15,282 bases of DNA, taken from assembly GCA_022361135.1 (NCBI GenBank), contig JAKSBM010001039.1, positions 1 through 15,282 of the forward strand, written 5' to 3'. The notes below the pieces were generated by a model, which saw only the letters and a list, made by a program, of their open reading frames with translations, was not told the DNA's origin and did no database searches. The stretch is from Desulfobacterales bacterium. GTDB taxonomy: Bacteria > Desulfobacterota > Desulfobacteria > Desulfobacterales > Desulfobacteraceae. Below are positions 1 through 7,344 of this stretch, piece by piece (the stretch's first letter is position 1; each line of letters opens with the position of its first letter). Position numbers and translations under genes: made by a program.

Positions 1-56
1 CCAATACGGTTTACACCGTAACCCAGGGCCAACTCATTCCCCGGAGGGACCCATGA
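1..56 (+). CDS. C-terminal end of a probable ABC transporter ATPase (partial)
   Basis: Only the tail of this gene is in the window. Reading from base 3, the frame gives NTVYTVTQGQLIPRRDP and a TGA at 54-56. The pattern of a short beta strand, a Gly, and then a basic tail resembles the end of LolD/MacB-type ATPases, where 'xVhxhxxGxh' closes the nucleotide-binding domain. The TGA overlaps the ATG of the permease gene in an ATGA junction, the usual translational coupling of an ABC ATPase with its FtsX permease. The assignment is an inference from this short tail and from context. The other open frame here (from base 2) is an alternative but has no such coupling. The upstream bases are needed to confirm it. 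Confidence 0.5.
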   Translation, partial: NTVYTVTQGQLIPRRDP

Positions 57-2647
57 AGCTCCTCCTCCGGGCCGCCCTGCGCCAGGGCCGGGCCCACCCC
101 CTTTCCACCCTGCTCATGGTCACGGGCATCGCCCTGGGGGTTGCCGGGGTGGTGGCCATGGACATCGCCCGGACCAGTGTGAGCAAATCCTTTGACCTGT
201 CCACGGCCGCCCTGGTCTCCCGCACCAGCCACCAGATCCTGGGCAATGATTTTTCCATCCCGGAATCCCTTTTCACCCGGGTCCGCACCCAATGGGGCAT
301 CAAACAATCGGCACCGGTCATCTCCGCCCATGTCCAGCTCAAGGCTCCCAATTCCCCAACCCTCACCCTCATGGGCATTGATCCCTTTTCCGAAGCCCTG
401 TTTAACAACCGGTTCAACGCCGAAATCCTGGAATCGGAAAACAATGAAAATGCCACCCTCTTTTTCCCCCGGTCCAAGGGGGTTCTCCTGGCCCGGGAGG
501 TTCTCCCCGGGGCGAACCCCGGAGACCTGATCACACTTTCCCTGGGCAAAAGTGAAATCCAAGTTCCCATTGCCGGATTCCTCCCCACGGAAGATTCCGG
601 AACCCGTACCATGTTCAAGGGACTCATTCTGGCCGACATTGCCCTGGCCCAGGAACTCCTTTCCATGGAGGGCCGAATCTCCCGCATCGACCTCTCCATC
701 CCCAACCATGAACGCCATGGACTCAAGGCCCTGGAACAGGCCCTACCCCCGGGCACCTTCCTCATTGAAACCCGGCAACGGAACCAAACCGTACGCCACC
801 TCTCCCAATCCTTTGAGGGCAGCCTTTCCGCATTTTCCATGCTGGCCCTGTTCATGGGGATCTTCCTCATCTACAACACGGTCTCCTTTTCCGTGGCCCG
901 CCAGCGGAAACGCCACGGTACCCTCCGTGCCCTGGGGGCCACCCGGGGGGAAATTTTCCGGGCGGTCATGGTGGAAATCGCCCTCTTTGCCCTGGTGGGC
1001 AGCCTCCTGGGGCTGGGACTGGGCATCATCATGGGCAAGGGGGCGGTCCAGGCCGTCTGCGCCACGGTGTCGGAAATGTACTACACCCTCACGGTCACCC
1101 AAACCCGCATCGCCGGATTCACCCTGGCCAAGGGATTGATTGCCGGCATAGGGGCCGCCTTTATCGCCGCCCTTTTTCCGGCCCTCTCCGCGGCCCGGAC
1201 CCGACCCATCACCCTGATTCAAACCTCGACCCTGGAACGGCGGCTCAACAAAATCATCCCCGGCCTTTTCCTGGCCGGGCTGCTCACCCTGGTTTTCACC
1301 GCCCTGGTGTTCACCCAATTCAAGGACCGGCCGGGCATGGACTTCCTGGGAATTTTCATGGGATTCTTCGGGGCCTCTCTCCTGGTTCCGGCACTCATGC
1401 GCCTGGGCCTTCAAGGCCTGGTATCGATGATTCCCGCACAGACCGCCTTCCGGGGCAAATCCATGCTGGTGAAAATGGCCGCAGGAAACATTTCCCGGGC
1501 CCTGAGCCGCACCGGGGTCCTGGTGGCCTCACTCATGGTGGTCACCTCGGTCTACATCGGCATCGACATCATGACCCAAAGCTTTCGAAGTTCCGTGGAC
1601 CAATGGGTGGACGGCCACATCGGCGGGGATATCCATGTGGCCTCGGCCGATCCCCGGCAACCCGGCCTGCCCCCGGGGCTGGCAGACCAAATCCGGAAGC
1701 TGCCCCATGTCCGGGACCTTTCCGATTACACCATGCTCCGCTTGTTTTCACGCACCTCCGGGGAGGTTCACCTCTTTTCCTATGTCAACGACCGGGCGGC
1801 CAAGGAATGGACCTGGATCGCCTCCGGCCCCCCGGGCATATCACCGGAATCCCCATTGGAACAGGAAATGCGCCACCGCCTCGACCGGGGGGAAATCTGG
1901 GTCTCTGAAATCTTTGCCCGGCGCAATGGGGTGGATACGAATTCAGAACGTCCCCAAGCCATCCTGGAAACCAACCAGGGCCCCCGGGCCTTTCCCGTGG
2001 CCGGAATATTCCGGGACTACTTCATGGGAGGCGGCCGGGTGGTGGTGGGCCGAAACACCCTGGCCACCCATTGGGGAGAACAGCCCATCACCGCCATCCA
2101 GACATTTACCGCCCCGGACCTGCCCCCGGCAGTTCTGGAAGCAACCGCCCAGGCCGTCAAAAAGCTGCTCCCCCGGAACCGGCTCTTCAAGGTCCGCCTG
2201 GGCCGGGAAATCAAAACCGAGGTCCTGGCCGCCTTTGACCGGACCTTCATGATCACCACGGCCCTGCAATTCCTCACCGCCCTGGTGGCCCTCACCGGCA
2301 TCCTCAATGCGGTGACGGCCCTGCTCATGGAACGGTCCCGGGAATTGGGCATCCTGAGGGCCTGCGGGGCCATGCCCGGCCAAATCACCAGCCTGGTCCT
2401 CATGGAATGCAGCCTCACCGGGTTCATCTCCGGCCTCCTTGCCCTCCCCCTGGGCTGGGCCCTGGCCCGGGTCCTCATCCAGGTGGTGAACCATCGTTCC
2501 TTTGGATGGACCTATGAAATGATCACTCCCATTCCCACCCTGGTCCAGGCCCTGACCCTGGCCACCCTGGCCGCCGGTGCCGCCGGGATTTTCCCGGCCC
2601 TGCGGGCGGCCAAAACCCATATTCCCAAGGCCCTGCACATGGAGTAA
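53..2647 (+). CDS. FtsX-like ABC transporter permease (two FtsX domains, 864 aa)
   Basis: This is an inner-membrane permease of the LolC/MacB/YbbP type. Such proteins do not form a classical pore but transmit ATPase movements to a periplasmic domain that handles lipids, lipoproteins or peptides. One N-terminal membrane segment (about residues 19-36) is followed by a large periplasmic domain (about 40-250). The first FtsX domain, about 256-385, carries the cytoplasmic 'RQRKRHGTLRALGATRGEI' coupling motif near 284-301. More membrane segments lie near 403-420, 430-450 and 488-505. A second periplasmic domain follows, then a C-terminal FtsX domain with 'ERSRELGILRACGAMPGQI'. The length fits the large fused permeases that carry two FtsX units. 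The ATG at 53 is preceded by GGAGGG with good spacing and overlaps the stop of the upstream ATPase-like frame. The lipoprotein gene follows after 2 bp. The family is certain; the substrate is unknown. Confidence 0.95.
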   Translation: MKLLLRAALRQGRAHPLSTLLMVTGIALGVAGVVAMDIARTSVSKSFDLSTAALVSRTSHQILGNDFSIPESLFTRVRTQWGIKQSAPVISAHVQLKAPNSPTLTLMGIDPFSEALFNNRFNAEILESENNENATLFFPRSKGVLLAREVLPGANPGDLITLSLGKSEIQVPIAGFLPTEDSGTRTMFKGLILADIALAQELLSMEGRISRIDLSIPNHERHGLKALEQALPPGTFLIETRQRNQTVRHLSQSFEGSLSAFSMLALFMGIFLIYNTVSFSVARQRKRHGTLRALGATRGEIFRAVMVEIALFALVGSLLGLGLGIIMGKGAVQAVCATVSEMYYTLTVTQTRIAGFTLAKGLIAGIGAAFIAALFPALSAARTRPITLIQTSTLERRLNKIIPGLFLAGLLTLVFTALVFTQFKDRPGMDFLGIFMGFFGASLLVPALMRLGLQGLVSMIPAQTAFRGKSMLVKMAAGNISRALSRTGVLVASLMVVTSVYIGIDIMTQSFRSSVDQWVDGHIGGDIHVASADPRQPGLPPGLADQIRKLPHVRDLSDYTMLRLFSRTSGEVHLFSYVNDRAAKEWTWIASGPPGISPESPLEQEMRHRLDRGEIWVSEIFARRNGVDTNSERPQAILETNQGPRAFPVAGIFRDYFMGGGRVVVGRNTLATHWGEQPITAIQTFTAPDLPPAVLEATAQAVKKLLPRNRLFKVRLGREIKTEVLAAFDRTFMITTALQFLTALVALTGILNAVTALLMERSRELGILRACGAMPGQITSLVLMECSLTGFISGLLALPLGWALARVLIQVVNHRSFGWTYEMITPIPTLVQALTLATLAAGAAGIFPALRAAKTHIPKALHME

Positions 2648-2649
2648 GC

Positions 2650-3810
2650 ATGAAACGATTATCCCACATTCTCCTCACCGGTCTGGCATTGGCATTTTTA
2701 TCCTGCACCACGGACCAACCGCCCGGGGAAAAGGAAGAGATCAACGTGGTCCAGGCCCTCTCCGATACCCGGGAAACGGCCTGCTACACCAAGGCAGAAT
2801 CGGTGATTGATTTTCAATTCCCCCGGGACAACGGTCCCCATCCCGATTTTCGCACGGAATGGTGGTATTACACCGGTAACCTGGAAACCCCGGAGGGAGA
2901 ACATCTGGGCTTTCAACTCACCTTTTTCCGCCAGGCCCTGGCCTGTGAAACCGCCCCCGGCCCCTCCCCCTGGCGCACCCGCCAACTCTATTTTGCCCAT
3001 TTTGCCGTCACCCACACCACCACCAACCAATTCCACGCCGCCGTGAGGATGACCCGGGGCAGCCTGGGCCTGGCCGGGGCCCACCCCCACCGGGTCTGGA
3101 TCGATGACTGGCAGGCACAGGCCCGGGGTCAAGGCGCCCCCCCAAGCCCCATCCCCAACCAGGCCATGGTCCTCACGGCCAGGGACCACACCGAAGATGG
3201 CCGTCCCTTTGCCCTGGAGCTCACCCTGGAAAAACCGGAACGCATCATCCGCCAGGGCAACCGGGGGCTGAGCGCCAAGGGGCCGGGACAGGGCAATGCC
3301 TCCTATTATTATTCCCTGCCCCGGTTAAAAAGCCGGGGATGGATTCAAATTGGAAAAAAAAAAATGAAGGTCTCGGGCCTGACCTGGTTCGACCATGAAT
3401 GGAGCACCACGGCCCTGGGAAAGGAAGTGGGGGGATGGGACTGGTTCGCCGCACACCTGGACGACGGCAGGGATCTCATGGTCTGCCGGGTGAGACGGGC
3501 GGACGGATCGGCCAATGGATATGGATTCGGCAGCCTGGTTTCACCCCGGGGAAAGGTAAAAATTCTGACGGGAAGGGATTTCACCCTCACCCCCCTGGCC
3601 CATTGGACCAGCCCGGCCACCGGCACCCGCTATCCCTCCCAATGGGAAATCCAGTTGGAAAAAGAGGGATTGGAGCTCCGGGTCACGCCGGTGATCCCCA
3701 ACCAGGAACACCGCCATTCCTTTGCCTATTGGGAAGGGGCGGTGTTATTGGAATCCCTTGAACCCGACGGTCCCTCGGGCAGGGGCTATGTGGAACTTAC
3801 GGGATATTGA
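2650..3810 (+). CDS. AttH/CrtC-like lipocalin-fold lipoprotein
   Basis: This is a 386-aa secreted protein with an AttH/CrtC-like (carotenoid 1,2-hydratase, lipocalin-like) domain. The N-terminus has a basic start, a hydrophobic stretch and a lipobox-like FLSC ending at Cys19, so it is probably a lipoprotein. Threonines at the next positions fit outer-membrane sorting. Family landmarks are 'RTEWWYYTGNL' near residues 75-85, 'YFAHFAVTH' near 116-124, and 'LTWFDHEWSTTALG...GWDWFAAHLDDG' in the second half. Such proteins commonly sit beside FtsX-type ABC permeases (for example in AttEFGH clusters), and here the gene follows the permease by 2 bp with its ribosome-binding site, GGAG, inside the permease's last codons. 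A run of 11 A at 3354-3364 encodes Gly-Lys-Lys-Lys-Met. The name CrtC does not imply carotenoid chemistry; no carotenoid genes are nearby. It may bind or present a lipophilic ligand (inference). The 3' end overlaps the convergent gene by 14 bp. Confidence 0.85.
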   Translation: MKRLSHILLTGLALAFLSCTTDQPPGEKEEINVVQALSDTRETACYTKAESVIDFQFPRDNGPHPDFRTEWWYYTGNLETPEGEHLGFQLTFFRQALACETAPGPSPWRTRQLYFAHFAVTHTTTNQFHAAVRMTRGSLGLAGAHPHRVWIDDWQAQARGQGAPPSPIPNQAMVLTARDHTEDGRPFALELTLEKPERIIRQGNRGLSAKGPGQGNASYYYSLPRLKSRGWIQIGKKKMKVSGLTWFDHEWSTTALGKEVGGWDWFAAHLDDGRDLMVCRVRRADGSANGYGFGSLVSPRGKVKILTGRDFTLTPLAHWTSPATGTRYPSQWEIQLEKEGLELRVTPVIPNQEHRHSFAYWEGAVLLESLEPDGPSGRGYVELTGY

Positions 3811-4882
3811 GAATTTCCCCGATGTCCATGATCTTGAAGGGACCGGGATCCCGTTTCTCCGCTTCCAGATAGCGCTTTAAATCCAGGGCGGGATAACCGG
3901 CCGGTTCCGATCCCAGGTGAAAGGTTCCCCATTGGGTGGGAATGAAAACCTTTGCCCCCAATTCGTCAAAGCCCTGCACCGCTTCGGGAATATTCATGTG
4001 CTGGTAATGCATGAACCAACGGGGATGATAGGCCGTGGTGGCCATGAAAGCATAGTCGATGCCGGGATATCGTTTTCCGATCTCCCGGAAACCTTTAAAA
4101 TACCCAGTGTCCCCCCCAAAATAAAATTGTTTCTCCGGGGTGATGAGGAGCCAGGAAGCCCAAAGGCTCCGGTTTTTCCCCTGGCCCACCCGCATGGACC
4201 AATGCTGGGCCGGCAGGCAGACCAACCGGTTCCCGCCCCCCAGGTCCATTTCCTGCCACCAGTCCATTTCCGTCACAACCTCCTTATTCATTTCCCCCAG
4301 CAGTCCCTTCAGCCCCAGGGGGACGTAGACCGGGCAATCCGGTGCCATGTTCCGGATGGAGGCCCGGTCCAGGTGGTCGTAATGGTTATGGGAAATGAGG
4401 ATATTCACCCGGGGGAAGAGGGTGACGAATTCGGATAGGGTTAGGGCCGGCGGGGTCTTCCGTTCGGGCACCAGGGCCCGGTCTGAAAACATGGGATCGG
4501 TGACCCAGTACTCATCCCCCACCCGGATTAAAAAGGTGTTATGGCCGATCCAGAGGATGAAATCCCCCCGGGTCAGGGTAAGACGCCCCGGCGCGTCGGC
4601 CAGGACCCGGGGCAGATAAGTTTCCTCTTCCTCGGTATAATTGGACGGGGTTAAAAACCGCCACCTCAATACCTGGATAAAATTCCGGGAAGGCATCTCC
4701 ATCCAGGGGGCAAAATACCGGCCCCCTTTGCCATGGGGCCCATAAAATGCGTCCTCCGAGGTGGCCTCCACCTGGGCGGCCCAATCCTCCTCGGTGAAGG
4801 GGGCCTTGGAGGCACACGCCATGAAGGAAACCAGCAATGCCAGACCCAGGATGGGCAGTATCCATTTCACCGTTTTTCTCAT
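3797..4882 (-). CDS. Metallo-beta-lactamase-fold hydrolase, NAPE-PLD/UlaG-like, probable lipoprotein
   Basis: This 361-aa protein has the full MBL metal site: H165-x-H167-x-D169-H170, H227 in 'PAQHWSMR', D258 in 'GGDTGY' and H322 in 'TQWGTFHLG'. 'LPAQHWS' and the Trp-rich loops are typical of the NAPE-PLD/UlaG-like branch, which hydrolyses phosphodiester or lactone bonds; a phospholipid-type substrate is a plausible inference. The N-terminus has a Lys/Arg start, a hydrophobic stretch and Cys23 in 'SFMACAS', so it is probably exported and lipid-anchored, although the lipobox is not ideal. The ATG at 4882 has GGAGG upstream at about 8 bases and overlaps the TGA of the SDR gene by 4 bp, which predicts translational coupling. 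It is the last gene of the minus-strand operon and ends inside the convergent AttH-like gene. Conserved residues suggest it is an active metalloenzyme. Confidence 0.9.
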   Translation of the reverse strand: MRKTVKWILPILGLALLVSFMACASKAPFTEEDWAAQVEATSEDAFYGPHGKGGRYFAPWMEMPSRNFIQVLRWRFLTPSNYTEEEETYLPRVLADAPGRLTLTRGDFILWIGHNTFLIRVGDEYWVTDPMFSDRALVPERKTPPALTLSEFVTLFPRVNILISHNHYDHLDRASIRNMAPDCPVYVPLGLKGLLGEMNKEVVTEMDWWQEMDLGGGNRLVCLPAQHWSMRVGQGKNRSLWASWLLITPEKQFYFGGDTGYFKGFREIGKRYPGIDYAFMATTAYHPRWFMHYQHMNIPEAVQGFDELGAKVFIPTQWGTFHLGSEPAGYPALDLKRYLEAEKRDPGPFKIMDIGEILNIP

Positions 4883-6468
4883 CGGCTTTTCCTCCGCAGG
4901 GCAGGGCTGATTTTCGGTGTAAACCGCCAGGGCCGTCCCACCATGGGCAGGCCGGCGGAGCGAATCATCCCCCGGAGCATGCGGCTGAAGACAAATTCAT
5001 GCAGGGGATAAAGGGCATACCAATAGAGAATACCAAAGACCCCGGCCGGTAAAAAGCGGGAATGGAGGGTGACACAACAATGGTCCTTGTCCAGGGCCGC
5101 GGTGACCAGGGGCGGACCGCCGACGCTGGGACAGGGTTCATCCCGTCCCAGGGGCTCCACCTTGACCTCCAGCATGGCCTCCCCGGGCACCTTCATCTCC
5201 GCCAACAAGAGAAGGCGATGGGGGGGCGATGCCTCCAGCACCCGCCAGAAATCCAAATGATCCCCCACCCGGATCTCCTTCCGGCAACGGCGTCCCCGGT
5301 TGAGGCCCACCCCACCGGAAAAAACATCCATCATCCCCCGGATCTGCCAGAGGATATCGGCGGCATAATAACCGGTCTCCCCCCCCAGACGGGCCACGGC
5401 CGGCCAAAGATCCTCGGGCCGCCCCTTAAGTTTGGCCTGGTAACCGCATTCCAACACCGTACCTCCGGAATAGTCGGAATCCCCGCAATGGCCCCATTCG
5501 GGATGGATGATCTCACCGGCATCAGCCCAACAGGTGTCGATTTGTTCCTGGTTCACCCGTTCCATGGCCCGACGAATGGCCTCCCGGCAGGAGACCAGCT
5601 CCTGGGGAATGATATCCCGGATCCGATCCTCGGTGCACACCGTGGGCAAACGGAGCCCCTCGGTGAGGGGCCGGGCAATGCTGGCCGGCACCGGGGTGAT
5701 AAAATGGATCCAAAGGGCGGAAAACCGAGGACTGAGGATGGGCACGGGAATCATCACCGGCACGGGCAGCCCGCTTTCCTTGGCAAAAATTTTAAAAAGA
5801 TCCTGGTAGGCCACCACATCGGGTCCGCCGATGTCAAAGGTCTGGCCCCGGGTTTCCGGGTGTTCCAGGCAGGCCACCAGATAATGGAGGACATTGGAAA
5901 TGGCAATGGGCTGGGTGGGGTTCCGCACCCATTTGTGGGTGATCATGATGGGCAGGCGTTCGGACAGATACCGGAGGATTTCAAAGCTGGCCGATCCTGA
6001 ACCGATGATCATGGCGGCCCGGAGCACGGTCACGGGCACCGATCCCTGGGCCAGGATCCGTCCCACTTCGTTGCGGGAAATCAAATGTTTGGAAATATGG
6101 GGATGGCTGGCCTCCCCCAAACCGCCCAAATAAATGATCTGCTCCACACCGGCTGCGGCAGCGGCCGCTGCCATGTTCCGGGCCCCCACCTTGTCGGCTT
6201 CCCGGTATTTTTCATTGCGGGAAATCATGGAATGGACCAGATAATAAACCGCACAACAGCCCTGGGCCGCCCGTTCCATGCTGGCCCGATCCATGATATT
6301 TCCCCGGACCAGCTGAACCTGGTTCCCCCAGGGCCGGGCCGCCATCTTCTCCAGGGACCGCCCCATGGTCCGGACCCGGTACCCTGCCTCCAAAAGCAGG
6401 GGGACCAGCCGTCCGGCCACATATCCGGTGGCCCCGGTGACCAACACCATTTTTTTTGCCTGTGCCAT
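4879..6468 (-). CDS. NAD(P)-binding SDR-family protein with C-terminal DUF2867
   Basis: This is a 529-aa two-domain protein. Residues 7-300 form an atypical (extended) SDR domain: the dinucleotide-binding loop 'TGATGYVAGRL' is at 11-21, an acidic turn 'GNIMD' at 56-60, 'VYYLVHSM' at 74-81, and 'LGGLGE' at 114-119. The catalytic Tyr-x3-Lys is not evident in its usual place, as in many NmrA-like members. Residues about 340-500 match DUF2867, with 'GETGYYAADILWQIRG' near 363-378 and 'LPAGVFGILYWYALYPLH' near 473-490. The start chosen is ATG 6468, preceded by AGGAGAG and followed within a few codons by the Rossmann strand. The frame stays open upstream to 6762, but that stretch lies over the neighbouring gene and has no homology-like features. 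The gene follows the 171-aa protein by 34 bp and overlaps the MBL gene by ATGA. Substrate unknown; oxidoreductase or cofactor-sensing roles are both possible. Confidence 0.9.
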   Translation of the reverse strand: MAQAKKMVLVTGATGYVAGRLVPLLLEAGYRVRTMGRSLEKMAARPWGNQVQLVRGNIMDRASMERAAQGCCAVYYLVHSMISRNEKYREADKVGARNMAAAAAAAGVEQIIYLGGLGEASHPHISKHLISRNEVGRILAQGSVPVTVLRAAMIIGSGSASFEILRYLSERLPIMITHKWVRNPTQPIAISNVLHYLVACLEHPETRGQTFDIGGPDVVAYQDLFKIFAKESGLPVPVMIPVPILSPRFSALWIHFITPVPASIARPLTEGLRLPTVCTEDRIRDIIPQELVSCREAIRRAMERVNQEQIDTCWADAGEIIHPEWGHCGDSDYSGGTVLECGYQAKLKGRPEDLWPAVARLGGETGYYAADILWQIRGMMDVFSGGVGLNRGRRCRKEIRVGDHLDFWRVLEASPPHRLLLLAEMKVPGEAMLEVKVEPLGRDEPCPSVGGPPLVTAALDKDHCCVTLHSRFLPAGVFGILYWYALYPLHEFVFSRMLRGMIRSAGLPMVGRPWRFTPKISPALRRKSR

Positions 6469-6502
6469 ATCTCTCCTATGGAAAGTGAATAGGGGGATCC
6501 CC

Positions 6503-7018
6503 TTAAAGATCCCGGGGATCATAGGCCCAGTGGAGCAGGGCCTGGCGCTGCTTGACCCTGCAGCTCTGATCCAAAGAGGCGCAATGCTTGAGGATGGCCC
6601 CCACATGGCGACGGATTCCCTTCCATCGCTTAATCTGACGCAGATCCTCCACGGGCAGGCGACGCCCCATGTAATACCGGCAATACCATTGAAACCAGCC
6701 CCGGGGATCATCGGGGAAGATCCAGCCCTTGCGCTGCCATTCCGCCAGGGGCTGGGAGGCATCCACCCCGTAATAATTCAAGGACACATCCTTTTTCTCC
6801 GGGGAAAGCCGGGCTTTTGCAAACCAATGGTCCGGAAATTCGGCCCGGCAATCGGTGAGATACTTGCCCCCGAACACCCCCAATTCCAACATTTCCCGGG
6901 GGGAGAGGGCCGGGGTAAATTCCGGATGGAATCCCTGACCCGCCTCGGCCCCACGAACATAGACATAATTCTGCTGCATTTTATCGTTGACCCGGACAAT
7001 TGTATCTGAACTCACCAC
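6503..7018 (-). CDS. Conserved protein of unknown function (171 aa)
   Basis: The function is not known. The protein is soluble, with no signal peptide or membrane segment, and is rich in Trp, Tyr, Arg and Asp. Conserved-looking blocks are 'ELGVFGGKYLTDCRAEFP' near residues 45-62, 'DVSLNYYGVDASQPLAEW' near 77-94, 'GWIFPDDPRGWFQWYCRYYMGRR' near 98-120, and a C-terminal 'CRVKQRQALLHWAYDPRDL'. I recognise the pattern as a widespread conserved hypothetical family but know no assigned activity. The start is GTG at 7018, supported by AGGGGAG two bases upstream of it; the internal ATG 13 codons later has no ribosome-binding site. It is the first gene of a minus-strand operon with the SDR-DUF2867 and MBL genes. 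The aromatic 'RGWFQWYCRYY' segment suggests a conserved binding surface (inference). Confidence 0.85.
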   Translation of the reverse strand: MVSSDTIVRVNDKMQQNYVYVRGAEAGQGFHPEFTPALSPREMLELGVFGGKYLTDCRAEFPDHWFAKARLSPEKKDVSLNYYGVDASQPLAEWQRKGWIFPDDPRGWFQWYCRYYMGRRLPVEDLRQIKRWKGIRRHVGAILKHCASLDQSCRVKQRQALLHWAYDPRDL

Positions 7019-7344
7019 GGCTCCCCTGGATTAAATTAAAGATGCCCCAAATGGGATAAGGATCTTTATTCCTTAAGAAAGTGTACGAATATCCAGCCAA
7101 AAAATCTATTTCAATCTGAAATAAAACAGGCTACGATTAATTAAAGCCAAGGATTCCATAACGACACGTCCCCAAATGGTTGAAATTATGGATTCCCGAT
7201 GTCCCCGGAGGTGTCCCCCGCCCCAATCCCATTGCCCATCCATCACAGGGCAATTCCATCAAAGGCTGTCCAGGGCGACCCCTTTCCGGAAAAAAATCAG
7301 AACTCGCAACATAAAAACCACCACACCTTCCCAGAGGAGACCCC
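7019..7344. promoter_or_regulatory. Divergent intergenic control region
   Basis: This 326-bp gap separates the minus-strand operon from the DUF523-DUF1722 gene. The half next to the minus-strand gene (about 7030-7145) is strikingly AT-rich; the other half is ordinary in composition. It holds a perfect 7-3-7 inverted repeat at 7107-7123 and a 6-7-6 repeat (TAAGGA...TCCTTA) at 7057-7075. On the minus strand TTGAAA (complement of 7109-7114) is followed after 17 bp by a poor -10, TATTCG, so that promoter is only a weak guess. No convincing plus-strand promoter was found. No plausible gene is seen here. Confidence 0.5.
7107..7123. repeat. 17-bp inverted repeat, candidate operator
   Basis: TATTTCA, a 3-base spacer (ATC), then TGAAATA form a perfect 7-bp dyad. 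It lies in the AT-rich divergent region and overlaps the possible TTGAAA -35 of the minus-strand operon, where a repressor or activator could act. The stem is too AT-rich and lacks the context for a terminator. The protein that might bind it is not identifiable from the window. Confidence 0.4.

Noticed and set aside
5..20. TACGGT-TTAC-ACCGTA inverted repeat
   Set aside because: Short (6-bp arms), and it appears to lie within the coding end of the upstream ATPase-like frame, so an operator is unlikely.
5062..6000. 312-aa open frame on the plus strand
   Set aside because: Antisense shadow of the SDR-DUF2867 gene; Gly/His/Pro-rich with no domain signal.
6492..6522. GATCCC/GGGATC palindromes between the 171-aa gene and the SDR gene
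   Set aside because: They include GGGGATCCCC and the end of the coding sequence; the possible 6-bp stem lacks a T-tract and sits in a 34-bp intra-operon gap, so no terminator is called.
6469..6762. N-terminal extension of the SDR frame upstream of ATG 6468
   Set aside because: It overlies the 171-aa gene in another frame and reads as low-complexity shadow sequence; ATG 6468 has AGGAGAG and precedes the Rossmann strand directly.
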